Shown here: one piece after another, positions 45,833-55,664 of the stretch
How positions within the stretch are numbered: position 1 is the stretch's first letter
Layout: each line of letters opens with the position of its first letter
DNA from: Rhodobium gokarnense
GTDB lineage: Bacteria; Pseudomonadota; Alphaproteobacteria; Rhizobiales; Rhodobiaceae
NCBI RefSeq assembly: GCF_025961475.1
Contig: NZ_JAOQNS010000006.1
Coordinates: 186,001 to 250,000 of the forward strand
Direction: 5' to 3'
Length of the DNA stretch: 64,000 nt
Made by a program: the position numbers and the translations under genes
Notes under the pieces: model-generated
Database searches by the model: none
Told to the model about the DNA's origin: nothing
Seen by the model: the letters and a program-made list of their open reading frames with translations, nothing else

Positions 45833-46780
45833 ATGGCCCTGACCGAACGCACCGAGCTCATTGAGGAGCACGACTGGTCGAACGAGCTGATCGGCGAGAT
45901 GGCGACCGTCGGCGACTACGTCCAGCTCATGAAGCTGCGCGTCATGTCGCTTGTCGTCTTCACCGCCCTCGTCGGCATGATCATCGCCCCCGTCGCCATC
46001 CACCCGGTGCTCGGCTTCATCGCCCTTGTCTGCATCGGCGTCGGCGCCGGCGCCTCGGGCGCCCTCAACATGTGGTTCGACGCCGATATCGATGCCGTGA
46101 TGTCGCGCACCGCCAAGCGGCCGGTGCCGTCCGGCCGGGTGACGCCCGATGCCGCGCTCGCCTTCGGCATGACGCTGGCGCTCGGCTCGGTCAGCGTCCT
46201 CGGCCTCGTCGCCGGCTGGTTCGCCGCCGGGCTCCTTGCCTTCACGATCTTCTTCTACGCCGTCGTCTACACCATGTGGCTGAAGCGCTGGACATCCCAG
46301 AACATCGTCATCGGCGGGGCCGCCGGCGCGCTGCCGCCGATGATCGGCTGGGCGGTGATGACCGGCTCGGTGTCGCTTCAGAGCTTCGTCCTCTTTCTCA
46401 TCATCTTCCTGTGGACGCCGCCGCATTTCTGGGCCCTGTCGCTGTTCAAGGCGGAGGAATATGCGCGTGCCGGCGTGCCCATGCTGCCCGTCGTTGCCGG
46501 CAATCCGGCGACCCGGCGCCAGATCTTCTATTACGTGGTGGCGCTGGCGCTCTCCGGGTTCCTGCCCGTCGTCGTCGGCCCGTCGGGCATCGCCTATGGC
46601 GTTGCCGCGGCCGTCCTCGGCGGCATCTTCGTCTATCGGGCCTGGCAACTGCTGAGGACCGACGAGGAGAACGAGCGCCGCAACGCCGTGCGCGTCTTCA
46701 CCTATTCCATCCTCTACCTGTTCCTCCTGTTCGCCGTCCTTGCCGGCGAGCACATTGTCAGGCTTATGGTGGCGTCATGA
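45833..46780 (+). CDS. ctaB: Protoheme IX farnesyltransferase (haem O synthase)
   Basis: 315 aa from an ATG. UbiA-superfamily enzyme that adds farnesyl to haem b, giving haem o for oxidase assembly. Asp-rich motif [19 protein letters not shown]; about eight membrane helices. A tail of mixed charge ([12 protein letters not shown] at the start) is typical of the alphaproteobacterial form. The stop overlaps the next start by ATGA. Confidence 0.95.
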   Translation: MALTERTELIEEHDWSNELIGEMATVGDYVQLMKLRVMSLVVFTALVGMIIAPVAIHPVLGFIALVCIGVGAGASGALNMWFDADIDAVMSRTAKRPVPSGRVTPDAALAFGMTLALGSVSVLGLVAGWFAAGLLAFTIFFYAVVYTMWLKRWTSQNIVIGGAAGALPPMIGWAVMTGSVSLQSFVLFLIIFLWTPPHFWALSLFKAEEYARAGVPMLPVVAGNPATRRQIFYYVVALALSGFLPVVVGPSGIAYGVAAAVLGGIFVYRAWQLLRTDEENERRNAVRVFTYSILYLFLLFAVLAGEHIVRLMVAS

Positions 46781-46959
46781 CCCTCGAAATCGCAGAGAGC
46801 CCCATGACCGAAGACGGCATCAGACTGACGGAAGAACAGAAGAAGCGGCGCCGCGCGCGCTCCATCGCCATTGGCCTGGCGCTCGCCGCCCTGGTGGCGG
46901 TGTTCTACGCCGTGACCATCATCAAGCTCGGACCGGGCGTCCTGGAACGGCCGCTCTAG
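46777..46959 (+). CDS. CoxF-like small membrane protein
   Basis: 60 aa; the ATG overlaps the ctaB stop. A charged N-terminus ([12 protein letters not shown]) and one membrane helix ([20 protein letters not shown]). Sits in the place where Rhizobiales and Rhodobacterales carry coxF, between ctaB and ctaG. Probably an accessory assembly protein; no motif proves it. Its start is fixed by the 4-bp overlap. Confidence 0.8.
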   Translation: MTLEIAESPMTEDGIRLTEEQKKRRRARSIAIGLALAALVAVFYAVTIIKLGPGVLERPL

Positions 46960-46989
46960 GGCATTGCAACAAGGCATCGACGGACGCAC

Positions 46990-47613
46990 ATGACGGAACG
47001 CAACGACACGACGGGAGAGCGGGCAGGCCGCAACAATGCGGTCATCGCGGTTGCCTGCGTCGCCTTCGTCGTCGCCATGGTTGGCGCCGCCTATGCCGCC
47101 GTGCCGCTCTACCAGATCTTCTGCCAGGTCACCGGCTATGGCGGCACCACCCAGCGTGCCGCCGCCGCGCCCGCCGTGCCGATCGACCGCGAGATCACCG
47201 TGCGCTTCGATGCCAACGTCGCCTCCGGCCTCAAATGGAAGATGACGCCGAACGAGCGCACCGTGAAGCTCAAGGTCGGCGCCGTGCGCACCACGTCCTA
47301 CAAGGCCCACAGCAACGCCGACAGCGTCACCTACGGCACCGCGACCTTCAACGTCACGCCCTTCGAGGCCGGCGTCTATTTCTCCAAGATCGACTGCTTC
47401 TGCTTCACCGAGCAGCATCTGCAGCCGGGCGAGACTGCCGACATGGGGATCACCTTCTTCATCGATCCGGCGATCGCGGAGGACGAGAACCTCGATTACC
47501 TGAAGACGATCACGCTCTCCTACACCATGTTTCCGGACGATCCGCCCGAAGAGGCGACAAGCGCGGAGCGCGCCGATGCGGCGACGCCGGACGACAACAA
47601 CAAACGACTTTGA
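46990..47613 (+). CDS. ctaG: Cytochrome c oxidase assembly protein CtaG (Cox11)
   Basis: 207 aa from an ATG. One N-terminal helix (about 17-37) and a periplasmic immunoglobulin-like domain. Copper-binding CFC at 136-138 within KIDCFCFTEQ; VPLYQIFCQVTGYGGT is the conserved juxtamembrane part with a third Cys. Delivers copper to the CuB site of subunit I. Confidence 0.95.
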   Translation: MTERNDTTGERAGRNNAVIAVACVAFVVAMVGAAYAAVPLYQIFCQVTGYGGTTQRAAAAPAVPIDREITVRFDANVASGLKWKMTPNERTVKLKVGAVRTTSYKAHSNADSVTYGTATFNVTPFEAGVYFSKIDCFCFTEQHLQPGETADMGITFFIDPAIAEDENLDYLKTITLSYTMFPDDPPEEATSAERADAATPDDNNKRL

Positions 47614-47671
47614 TCACGGCGGCGGCCTTTAAGGCGGGCGCCGCTTGAGAGACACACTCGGGGAACAACCA

Positions 47672-48541
47672 ATGGCAGAGGCCCATACCAAGAACCACGA
47701 CTACCACCTCGTCGATCCGAGCCCGTGGCCGTTCACCGGTGCCGTCGGCGCCTTCGTGATGGCCGTCGGCGCGATCGCGATGATGAAGTGGAACCTCGGC
47801 GAGGAACTGGTGCTGTTCGGCGCCGACCTCACCGGTTGGGGCATCTTCGCCATCGGCCTCTCGATCATCCTCTACACCATGTTCGGCTGGTGGCGGGACA
47901 CGGTCCGCGAGGGGCGCGCGGGCGACCACACGCCGGTGGTCCAGCTTCACCTGCGCTACGGCATGATCCTGTTCATCGCCTCGGAGGTGATGTTCTTCCT
48001 CGCCTGGTTCTGGGCCTATTTCGATGCGGCCTTGTTCCCCGGCGAGGCGATCCAGTATTCGCGCACCGAGCTGACGGGCGGCACCTGGCCGCCGGAGGGC
48101 ATCCACACCTTCGATCCCTGGCACCTGCCGCTCTTCAACACCATCATCCTCCTGCTGTCGGGAACGACGGTGACGTGGGCCCACCACGCGCTGCTCCACA
48201 ACGACCGCAAGGGCCTGAAGCTCGGCCTGCTCAGCACCGTTCTGCTCGGCCTGCTGTTCTCCTGTGTCCAGGCCTATGAGTATGCCCACGCCGCCTTCGA
48301 CTTCTCCGGCAACATCTACGGTGCGACCTTCTTCATGGCGACCGGCTTCCATGGCTTCCACGTCATCGTCGGCACCATCTTCCTCACCGTCTGCCTGATC
48401 CGGGCGCTGAAGGGGCATTTCACGCCGGAGGCCCATTTCGGCTTCGAGGCGGCGGCCTGGTACTGGCATTTCGTTGACGTCGTCTGGCTGTTCCTGTTCA
48501 TCTGCATCTATGTCTGGGGCGCCGGCACGCCGGCCCACTGA
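47672..48541 (+). CDS. coxC: Cytochrome c oxidase subunit III
   Basis: 289 aa from the ATG at 47672; a TTG at 47645 is in frame but lacks similarity. Seven helices; [33 protein letters not shown] and [14 protein letters not shown] are standard. Stabilises subunit I and proton pumping. Completes the core enzyme. A 77-bp gap separates it from the DUF983 gene. Confidence 0.96.
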   Translation: MAEAHTKNHDYHLVDPSPWPFTGAVGAFVMAVGAIAMMKWNLGEELVLFGADLTGWGIFAIGLSIILYTMFGWWRDTVREGRAGDHTPVVQLHLRYGMILFIASEVMFFLAWFWAYFDAALFPGEAIQYSRTELTGGTWPPEGIHTFDPWHLPLFNTIILLLSGTTVTWAHHALLHNDRKGLKLGLLSTVLLGLLFSCVQAYEYAHAAFDFSGNIYGATFFMATGFHGFHVIVGTIFLTVCLIRALKGHFTPEAHFGFEAAAWYWHFVDVVWLFLFICIYVWGAGTPAH

Positions 48542-48618
48542 CCGCGCAGGGCAAGCATTCAAGGGGCGGGCCGTTCGCGCGGTCCGCCCCGTCTATTTCG
48601 TAAAGGAGGCACGGCGGC

Positions 48619-48990
48619 ATGAGCGACGAGACCTATCCGGCCCAGCCGCCGGTCGCCACGGGCCTGCGCGGCCGCTGCCCGCGCTGCGCCTCGGCCTCCA
48701 TGTTCGACGGCTTTCTGGAAATCCACGAGAGCTGCCCGTCCTGCGGCCTCAGCTATGACTTCGTCGATTCCGCCGACGCGCCCGCGGTCTTTGCGAGCTT
48801 CATCGTCGGCTTCATCGTCGTCGGCCTGGCGCTTGCCGTGGAGGTCGCCTACCGGCCGCCGATCTGGCTACACATGGTGCTGTGGCTGCCGCTGACGGTG
48901 ATCCTCGGCCTTGGCTGTCTCCGGCCGCTGAAGGGCATCTTCATCGCGCTCCAGTACCACCACAAGGCGCGCCAGGGCGAACTCGGCTGA
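48619..48990 (+). CDS. DUF983 zinc-ribbon membrane protein
   Basis: 123 aa from an ATG. An N-terminal ribbon with CPRC (Cys20, Cys23) and CPSC (Cys39, Cys42), then two membrane helices (about 52-73 and 80-102). DUF983 genes commonly sit between coxC and surf1; a metal-handling or assembly role is inferred from that place. Function not established to my knowledge. Confidence 0.87.
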   Translation: MSDETYPAQPPVATGLRGRCPRCASASMFDGFLEIHESCPSCGLSYDFVDSADAPAVFASFIVGFIVVGLALAVEVAYRPPIWLHMVLWLPLTVILGLGCLRPLKGIFIALQYHHKARQGELG

Positions 48991-48995
48991 CGGCG

Positions 48996-49772
48996 ATGGC
49001 GGACAAAGCAGAAAGGCCCGCCTGGCGCGGTCTTGTCGTGCCGGCGGTCTTCACCCTCATCGGCCTTGTGATCCTCATCTCCCTCGGCAATTGGCAGGTC
49101 CGGCGGCTCGCCTGGAAAGAAGACCTGATTGCCACCATCCACACGCGGGTCGTTAGCGAGCCTGTCTCCCTGGAAACGGCATTGGCGGCGTGGAAAAAGA
49201 CCGGCGACATCGCCTACCAGCCGGTGCGGGTGGCGGGCACCTTCGACCATTCCCACGAATTCCACGTCAACAGCACCGACAAGGGCGAGGTCGGCTGGAA
49301 CGTCTATACGCCTCTGGTGACCGATGACGGCCACACCGTCCTCGTCAATCGCGGCTTCGTCCCTTACGACAAAAAGGAACCGGAGACCCGCGCAGAAGGT
49401 GAGGTCGAAGGCCCGGTCGCCTTCGTCGGCCTTGCCCGCACGCCGCTCGCCGAAAAGCCGAACTATTTCGTGCCCGACAACGATGTTAGCGGCAACGTCT
49501 TCTACTGGCGGGATTTTGCGACGATGGCGAAACAGGCGGGGATCGCCGGCGATTCCGGCTTGGTGCCGTTCTTCGTCGAGGTGCGCGAGATGGATGTCCC
49601 CGGCAGCTGGCCGCGCGGCGGCGTCACCCGCGTCACCCTTCCCAACAACCATCTGCAATATGCGGTGACCTGGTACGGCCTGGCGCTCACACTTGTCGGC
49701 GTCTTTGCCGCCTTTGCCTGGACGCGGCTGCGGCGGCGGCCGGAGGGTGCCGAGCCGTCCGTCTCCAAATGA
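48996..49772 (+). CDS. SURF1-family oxidase assembly protein
   Basis: 258 aa from the ATG 5 bp after the DUF983 stop. Membrane helices near each end (about 13-31 and 227-246) enclose a periplasmic domain. SLGNWQVRRLAWKEDLI and VLVNRGFVPYDKK are the SURF1 hallmarks, and NNHLQYAVTWYGLA is the C-terminal one. Surf1 helps insert haem a into subunit I. Last gene of the cox operon; a strong hairpin follows. Confidence 0.93.
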   Translation: MADKAERPAWRGLVVPAVFTLIGLVILISLGNWQVRRLAWKEDLIATIHTRVVSEPVSLETALAAWKKTGDIAYQPVRVAGTFDHSHEFHVNSTDKGEVGWNVYTPLVTDDGHTVLVNRGFVPYDKKEPETRAEGEVEGPVAFVGLARTPLAEKPNYFVPDNDVSGNVFYWRDFATMAKQAGIAGDSGLVPFFVEVREMDVPGSWPRGGVTRVTLPNNHLQYAVTWYGLALTLVGVFAAFAWTRLRRRPEGAEPSVSK

Positions 49773-49774
49773 AA

Positions 49775-49798
49775 ACGGGCGGCGCAATGGCCGCCCGT
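49775..49798. terminator. Bidirectional terminator between surf1-like and peroxiredoxin genes
   Basis: ACGGGCGGC (49775-49783) and GCCGCCCGT (49790-49798) form a perfect 9-bp stem with a 6-nt loop, 2 nt after the SURF1 stop. On the minus strand it is followed by TTTTC, so it fits an intrinsic terminator for the peroxiredoxin gene best. Confidence 0.6.
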
Positions 49799-49823
49799 CC
49801 GATTGTCGTGAGATTTCTTTCGC

Positions 49824-50309
49824 TCAGAGCGTTTCGATGAGCGCGGCGGCGCCCGAAACGTTCACCTCGCCCGGCGCGTCCTCGACGTTGAGGGCCCGGA
49901 CGGTACCGTCGTCGACAACCATCGAATAGCGCATGGAGCGCGTGCCGAGGCCGGCACCGGAGCCGTCGATGTCCATGCCGATGGCCTTGGCGAAATCGGC
50001 ATTGCCGTCGGACAGCATCAGGATCTTGCCGTCGGCGCCGGTGGCCTTGCCCCAGGCGTCCATGACGAAGACGTCGTTGACGGCAACGCAGGCGACGGTG
50101 TCGACGCCATTGGCGACGATCGTCTCGTAGTTCTCCAGGAAGCCGGGCATGTGGTTGCGGTGGCAGGTCGGCGTGAACGCGCCGGGCACCGCGAACAGGA
50201 CCACCTTCTTGCCGGGAAAGATGTCCTCGGACTTGAGGTCGGCCGGCCCGTCCGCCGTCATGACCTTGAAGGTCGCCGCGGGAAGTTTGTCGCCAACAGA
50301 GATGCTCAT
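49824..50309 (-). CDS. Peroxiredoxin, Prx5/atypical type
   Basis: 161 aa from an ATG. Thioredoxin fold; VPGAFTPTCHRNHMPGF carries peroxidatic Cys49 with the Pro/Thr pair. RSMRYSMVVDDG is the usual Arg segment. Reduces hydrogen peroxide and alkyl hydroperoxides, generally with glutathione or thioredoxin. In many Rhizobiales it follows rnhA; here it is 9.4 kb from rnhA. The upstream neighbour on the same strand encodes a DsbD-N-domain protein. Confidence 0.92.
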   Translation of the reverse strand: MSISVGDKLPAATFKVMTADGPADLKSEDIFPGKKVVLFAVPGAFTPTCHRNHMPGFLENYETIVANGVDTVACVAVNDVFVMDAWGKATGADGKILMLSDGNADFAKAIGMDIDGSGAGLGTRSMRYSMVVDDGTVRALNVEDAPGEVNVSGAAALIETL

Positions 50310-50436
50310 GGGTATCGCCCCCTTTTCGTTATGGATGATTTCAGGCCGAACGGCCGTTGCAGGTCAGATAGGTCAGTGGCGGCGGCGGTCGAGGTTGCCG
50401 GGCTGCCCAATCCGTGTCGGCGGCAACGCCGTCCGG

Positions 50437-51276
50437 CTATTTGAGGGTCCAGACCTGCTCGGCCGCCTGATTGCCGTTGACGAGGGTAAGACGCAGTTCG
50501 GCGCCGGAAAGTTCCGCCGTCTTCGGCAGCCATTCCAGCGGCACGCGCCAGCGCGCCGTCGCCCCGTCGCGGCCCGTCGGCTTTGCCGCCGGCAGGAACC
50601 AGTCGGCCGGGCCTTCGACGAAAAGGTCGAACGGCGCATCGGGATCGACCAGTTCGGCCGAGACCAGGATCGCCTCGTCGTCGCGCTCCACGGTCGCGAC
50701 CCGGAGCCCGTTTTCCGCATCCGCCGGCTTATGCCGCGGCACCTTGGCGTCATAGCGGGCAAGAAGCAGGCTCGCCGCCATGTCGGTGTCGTCGGCCCTT
50801 GAAAGGTCCATGCGGATTTCGGCCCGCGCCGGCACGCAGATCGCCTCGCAAAGCCCGTAGTCGACCTCCAGGTCGAGAAGGGTCGGCTGCGACGGATCCT
50901 TCGGCGTCACCGTCACCGGAAAGACCACCGTGTTCTTGTAGCCGATCATCGTCGAGCCCGCCTCGTCGAAGCGCTTCGGCACCGGGAAGTCAACCTTGAA
51001 CGCGGCAAGGTTGACCGAATCGGCGACGTCGAACTGCGGCGGGATGCCGGCATCGCCCGGCTGGCGCCAGTAGGTTTTCCAGCCCGGCTTCATCTCGATC
51101 TCGATTCCGGCCCGCAGGCTGCCGTCGGCGCCGGCCTGGCCGCCCGGCACGATGACGCGAAGGCGCCCGCCATGGGCCTCGGCCCAGGACGAGGCCGCGG
51201 CATGGGCGCCGCTGGCGGTCATGCCCACAGCAACGAGCGCGCCGAGGACGGAAGAGAAAAACGTCAATCTTTTCAT
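50437..51276 (-). CDS. Periplasmic protein with DsbD N-terminal-type domain
   Basis: 279 aa from the ATG at 51276, giving the signal peptide KRLTFFSSVLGALVAVGMTA with cleavage near AHA-AA; ATGs at 51297 and 51309 are in frame. IEMKPGWKTYWRQPGDAGIPP is the family opening. YGLCEAICVPARAE holds the Cys pair of the DsbD alpha domain. The membrane and thioredoxin parts of DsbD are absent. It may pass electrons to, or chaperone, a periplasmic thiol partner; the source of electrons is unknown. Annotators name this type protein-disulfide reductase DsbD domain protein. Confidence 0.83.
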   Translation of the reverse strand: MKRLTFFSSVLGALVAVGMTASGAHAAASSWAEAHGGRLRVIVPGGQAGADGSLRAGIEIEMKPGWKTYWRQPGDAGIPPQFDVADSVNLAAFKVDFPVPKRFDEAGSTMIGYKNTVVFPVTVTPKDPSQPTLLDLEVDYGLCEAICVPARAEIRMDLSRADDTDMAASLLLARYDAKVPRHKPADAENGLRVATVERDDEAILVSAELVDPDAPFDLFVEGPADWFLPAAKPTGRDGATARWRVPLEWLPKTAELSGAELRLTLVNGNQAAEQVWTLK

Positions 51277-51455
51277 GGTCGCAGCCGTGTGTGTCATGGC
51301 AATCGTCATATCGCCGGAACGGGGCGCTGTCTTGTCGCGATGCATCATATGTGCGTGATCGATGGCGCCTCGCAAGCCCGCCCGATCGCGCCGGAACCGC
51401 CCGTCTGCGTCCGACGGCTTCAATATGGAAATGAAGTGCACTAGGTTAGGGGCGA

Positions 51456-52097
51456 ATGATCTGCAACGGCCGGACGGGAGCGCCACCGCAACTCATGGGA
51501 CAGTCTGCTCAGTCGGACAAGGGATATCTGGACGGCAAGGTTCTGATCGCCATGCCCGGCATGGAGGACCAGCGCTTTGCCCGCAGCGTGATCTATATCT
51601 GTGCCCATTCCGAGGACGGGGCCATGGGCATCGTGCTGAACCAGGTCGCCGACCAGGTGAGCTTCGAGGACCTCCTGGTCCAGCTCGACATCATCGACGA
51701 GACAGAGGCCGCGCATATCGCCATCGACGGCCCGAACATGATCGTCCACCGCGGCGGGCCGGTCGAGACGGGCAGGGGCTTCGTCCTCCATTCCGCCGAC
51801 TTCTACCTCGCCAACTCGACCCTGCCGATCAATGACGACGTCTGCCTGACCGCCACCCTCGACATCCTGAAGGCGATCGCGGACGGTGAGGGGCCGCAAA
51901 AGGCCATTCTGGCGCTCGGCTATTCCGGCTGGGCGCCGGGCCAGCTCGAGGCCGAGATCCAGGCCAATGGCTGGCTGCACGGCCCGGCCGACGCCGACCT
52001 TCTGTTCGGCGCCGACCTCGATGCCAAATATAACCACGCCCTGCGCAATATCGGCATCGAACCGGCGATGCTGTCGGCCGAGTCCGGCCACGCCTGA
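51456..52097 (+). CDS. YqgE/AlgH family protein
   Basis: 213 aa from the ATG at 51456, which has TAGGGGCGA just before it; an ATG at 51495 ([10 protein letters not shown]) would shorten it by 13 and fits family length better. [35 protein letters not shown] and [15 protein letters not shown] are the DUF179 landmarks. Cytoplasmic; function not settled. It is upstream of thrC and divergent from the DsbD-N gene. Confidence 0.9.
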   Translation: MICNGRTGAPPQLMGQSAQSDKGYLDGKVLIAMPGMEDQRFARSVIYICAHSEDGAMGIVLNQVADQVSFEDLLVQLDIIDETEAAHIAIDGPNMIVHRGGPVETGRGFVLHSADFYLANSTLPINDDVCLTATLDILKAIADGEGPQKAILALGYSGWAPGQLEAEIQANGWLHGPADADLLFGADLDAKYNHALRNIGIEPAMLSAESGHA

Positions 52098-52251
52098 CCT
52101 TCCTCGTTCCACAGCCACCGCGCCGGCCGGCCGGCGCTGCCGCTGCATCCCGCCGCGCCTCCGCCTTGCCGGGACGCCCCCCGGACGTTAGTTTCCTTTC
52201 GTTGGCCAACAAGCGTCTCGCCATCGATAAATCGACAAGGAGCGCCCTTTT

Positions 52252-53658
52252 TTGCGCTATCTGAGCACACGCGGGGAAGCGCCCGCACTCGGCTTCAACG
52301 ACGTCCTGCTGGCGGGCCTTGCCCGCGACGGCGGCCTCTACCTGCCCGAGACGTGGCCGCGCCTCAGCGAGGCCGAGATCGCCGGCCTTGCCGGCAAACC
52401 CTATGCCGAGGTCGCCTACCGGGTCATCCACCCCTTCGTCGACGGCGACATCGATGATGCGGACCTCAAAGCGATGATCGAGGAGGCCTACGCCACCTTC
52501 GACCACACCGCCGTCGCGCCCCTTGTCCAGCTTTCCCCCCGCCAGTTCGTCCTGGAGCTCTTCCACGGCCCGACGCTCGCCTTCAAGGACGTCGCCATGC
52601 AGCTCCTGGCGCGGCTGATGGACCATGTGCTGGCCGAACGCGGCCGCAAGGCGACCATCGTCGGCGCCACCTCGGGGGATACCGGCGGTGCCGCCATCGA
52701 GGCGTTCCGCGGCCGGGACAATGTGGACATCTTCATCCTCTTCCCGGAGGGCCGGGTCTCGCCGGTGCAGCAGCGCCAGATGACGACGGTCGCCGACGCC
52801 AACGTCCATGCGATCGCCGTGAAGGGCAATTTCGACGACTGTCAGGCGCACCTGAAGGCGATGTTCAACGACTTCGCCTTCCGCGACAGGGTCGGCCTTT
52901 CCGGCGTCAATTCCATCAACTGGGCCCGCATCGTCGCCCAGATCGTCTACTACTTCACCGCCGGGGTCGCCCTCGGCGCCCCGGCCCGAAAGGTCGCCTT
53001 CTCCGTGCCGACCGGCAATTTCGGCGACATCCTCGCCGGCTATGCGGCGATGCGGATGGGCCTTCCGGTCGACAAGCTGATCGTTGCCACCAACATCAAC
53101 GATATCCTCTACCGGGCGCTTGAGACCGGCCGCTACGAGGTGCGCGGCGTCGTGCCGACGGCGTCCCCGTCCATGGACATCCAGGTCTCGTCGAATTTCG
53201 AGCGGCTCCTGTTCGAGGCCCATGGCCGCGACGCCGCCGCGATCTCGCGCATGATGGCCGGCCTTTCCCAGTCCGGCGCCTTCACCATCGAGCCGGACGC
53301 GCTTCAGGATATCTCCCGCCACTTCGCCGCCGGGCGCACCGACGAGGGCGAGACGGCCGACACCATCCGGCGCGTGCGCGCCGGGACCGGCTACCTGCTC
53401 GACCCCCACTCCGCCGTCGGCGTCAGCGTCGCCGAACGGCTCGGCCCTGAAGACGGCGTCACCGTGACCCTCGCCACTGCCCATCCGGCGAAATTCCCGG
53501 ACGCCGTGGAGGCGGCCTCAGGCGAGCGCCCGGCCCTGCCGGAGCGCCTTGCCGACCTGATGGAGCGCGAGGAGCGCTTCACGCCGCTCGCCAATGATCT
53601 CGACACAATCAAGGACTTCGTCCTCACCCACGCGAAAGCGGTGGCGGCGGAGGCATAA
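52252..53658 (+). CDS. thrC: Threonine synthase
   Basis: 468 aa from a TTG at 52252, preceded by ACAAGGAGCG and opening MRYLSTRGEAP as the family does. PLP enzyme converting O-phosphohomoserine to threonine. FHGPTLAFKDVAMQ gives the Schiff-base Lys112; VGATSGDTGGAAIEAF is the phosphate-binding loop. It is followed 3 bp later by an M16 peptidase gene, a common Rhizobiales pairing. thrB is not in the window. Confidence 0.95.
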   Translation: MRYLSTRGEAPALGFNDVLLAGLARDGGLYLPETWPRLSEAEIAGLAGKPYAEVAYRVIHPFVDGDIDDADLKAMIEEAYATFDHTAVAPLVQLSPRQFVLELFHGPTLAFKDVAMQLLARLMDHVLAERGRKATIVGATSGDTGGAAIEAFRGRDNVDIFILFPEGRVSPVQQRQMTTVADANVHAIAVKGNFDDCQAHLKAMFNDFAFRDRVGLSGVNSINWARIVAQIVYYFTAGVALGAPARKVAFSVPTGNFGDILAGYAAMRMGLPVDKLIVATNINDILYRALETGRYEVRGVVPTASPSMDIQVSSNFERLLFEAHGRDAAAISRMMAGLSQSGAFTIEPDALQDISRHFAAGRTDEGETADTIRRVRAGTGYLLDPHSAVGVSVAERLGPEDGVTVTLATAHPAKFPDAVEAASGERPALPERLADLMEREERFTPLANDLDTIKDFVLTHAKAVAAEA

Positions 53659-53661
53659 GGA

Positions 53662-54948
53662 ATGAGTGTACGCATCACGCCGCTTGAGAGCGGCCTCACC
53701 GTCATCTCCCACAACATGAAGCAGCTCGAAAGCGCCGCCCTCGGCGTTTGGGTCGGCGCCGGCTCGCGCTCCGAGACGGCGGAGCTGAACGGCATTTCCC
53801 ACCTCCTGGAGCATATGGCCTTCAAGGGCACGAAGCGCCGCTCCGCGCGCCAGATCGCCGAGGAGATCGAGGCCGTCGGCGGCGAATTGAACGCCTCGAC
53901 CTCGGTGGAGAACACGTCCTTCTACGCCCGCATCCTGGAGCCGGACGTCGACCTCGCCCTCGACATCCTCTCGGACATCCTGGTCGAGCCGGCCTTCGAT
54001 CCGGAGGAACTGCGCCGCGAGCAGCACGTCATCCTGCAGGAGATCGGCGCAGCCAACGACACGCCGGACGACTACGTCTTCGACCTCTTCCAGGAGGCGG
54101 CCTGGCCGGACCAGCCGATGGGCCGGCCGATCCTCGGCACCAAGGACACGGTCCGCGGCTTCGGCCCCATCGATCTGCGCAATTACCTGTCGACCCATTA
54201 CCGGGCGCCCGCCACCGTGCTCGCCGCTGCCGGGTCCCTCGACCACGACAAGCTGGTGCGTCTTGCCGAGGAGCGTTTCACGGCGCTCTCCACCAAGGAC
54301 GCCCCGGCGATGGAGCCGGGCCGCTATGTCGGCGGTGAGGTGCGTGAAGGGCGCAAGCTGATGGAGACCCAGATCGTCCTCGGCTTCGAGGGCCTGCCGG
54401 TGACCTCGCCGGATTATTTCGGCGCCCAGCTTCTCGCCGGCCTGCTTGGCGGCGGCATGTCCTCGCGCCTGTTCCAGGAGGTGCGCGAGCACCGCGGCCT
54501 CTGCTACTCGATCTATTCCTTCCACTGGGCGTTCAGCGACACCGGGCTCTTCGGCATCCACGCCGCCACCGGCGAGGACGACATCGCCCAACTGATGCCG
54601 GTGATGCTCGACGAGCTGGAGCGCGTCGTCGACGATGCGGAGGAGGCAGAACTCGCCCGCGCCCGCGCCCAGATGCGCGCCTCGCTGCTGATGGCGATGG
54701 AAAGCCCGGCGGCCCGCGCCAACCAGCTCGCCCGCCAGATGCTGATCTTCGGCCGTCCGCTGACGACGGAGGAGATCGTGGAGCGGATCGAGAGCGTCTC
54801 GGCCGCTGACATCCGCCGTATCGCGGCCGACGTCTTTTCTGGCTCGCGCCCGACCCTTGCCACCGTCGGCCCGGACGCCGGCATCTGCGGCATCGACGAC
54901 ATCGCCCGCCGCTTCGCCGGGCCGACGTCGATGGCGGTCGGCGCCTGA
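53662..54948 (+). CDS. M16-family zinc metallopeptidase (processing-peptidase type)
   Basis: 428 aa from an ATG, no signal peptide, so cytoplasmic. HLLEHMAFKGT has the zinc motif at 47-51 (His47, Glu50, His51) and EIEAVGGELNASTSVENTSF is the next conserved segment. REHRGLCYSIYSFHW is the C-terminal substrate-binding part. Resembles the mitochondrial processing peptidase beta subunit, as is usual for the alphaproteobacterial copy beside thrC. Distinct from the periplasmic pair at 17-20 kb. The next gene begins 12 bp later. Confidence 0.92.
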   Translation: MSVRITPLESGLTVISHNMKQLESAALGVWVGAGSRSETAELNGISHLLEHMAFKGTKRRSARQIAEEIEAVGGELNASTSVENTSFYARILEPDVDLALDILSDILVEPAFDPEELRREQHVILQEIGAANDTPDDYVFDLFQEAAWPDQPMGRPILGTKDTVRGFGPIDLRNYLSTHYRAPATVLAAAGSLDHDKLVRLAEERFTALSTKDAPAMEPGRYVGGEVREGRKLMETQIVLGFEGLPVTSPDYFGAQLLAGLLGGGMSSRLFQEVREHRGLCYSIYSFHWAFSDTGLFGIHAATGEDDIAQLMPVMLDELERVVDDAEEAELARARAQMRASLLMAMESPAARANQLARQMLIFGRPLTTEEIVERIESVSAADIRRIAADVFSGSRPTLATVGPDAGICGIDDIARRFAGPTSMAVGA

Positions 54949-54960
54949 GACGAGGGGGCG

Positions 54961-55581
54961 ATGGTGGCGTTCCTGCCCTCCGTTGGGTCGCTCGACACCG
55001 GTCCGACCGTCAAGGGCGACGGCGTCTTCCTTCGAACGCCGACCATGAACGACTTCCGCGAATGGTCGGAACTGCGCGCCGAGAGCCGTTCGTTCCTGGC
55101 GCCCTGGGAGCCGATCTGGCCGAGCGACGATCTGACCCGCCAGGCCTTCCGCCGCCGCCTCAAGCGCTACCAGCGCGAAATCCGGGAAGATCTCGGCTAC
55201 CCGTTCTTCCTCTTCCGCGCCGGCGACAACACCCTTCTCGGCGGCCTGACGCTCACACACGTGCGGCGCGGCGTCGCCCAGGCCTGCACCCTCGGCTACT
55301 GGATGGGCGCTCCCCACGCCGACCGCGGCCACATGACCAAGGGGGTGCGCGCGGTCTTGCCCTTCGTCTTTGAGACCCTGAAGCTGCATCGCATCGAGGC
55401 GGCCTGCCTGTCCCACAACATCGCCTCGATCAAGCTGCTTGAGAAAACCGGCTTCATCCGTGAGGGCTATGCGCGCAACTACCTGTGCATCAACGGGCGG
55501 TGGCAGGACCACCTGCTGTTTGCACGCGTCCTGGAGGATCACCTCGGCCTGACCGGGGACGGCGCCGCCCCGGCGTCTTGA
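54961..55581 (+). CDS. GNAT acetyltransferase, RimJ/RimL-like
   Basis: 206 aa from an ATG. The acetyl-CoA fold is visible: [50 protein letters not shown] and [20 protein letters not shown]. RimJ/RimL relatives acetylate N-termini of ribosomal proteins; the exact target is not predictable. Co-directional with thrC and the M16 gene, and placed just upstream of the GGDEF-EAL gene. Confidence 0.88.
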   Translation: MVAFLPSVGSLDTGPTVKGDGVFLRTPTMNDFREWSELRAESRSFLAPWEPIWPSDDLTRQAFRRRLKRYQREIREDLGYPFFLFRAGDNTLLGGLTLTHVRRGVAQACTLGYWMGAPHADRGHMTKGVRAVLPFVFETLKLHRIEAACLSHNIASIKLLEKTGFIREGYARNYLCINGRWQDHLLFARVLEDHLGLTGDGAAPAS

Positions 55582-55664
55582 AAACGACAAAGAATCCTTG
55601 TGAAGCAGGCACGCAATCGATACTCCTTCGCCACTGTCCTGGCGTCCGCTCCGGAGACCGTTAT

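Noticed and set aside
53662-54948. Third M16 protein as part of the periplasmic pair
   Set aside because: It has no signal peptide and sits with thrC, so it is most likely a separate cytoplasmic enzyme.
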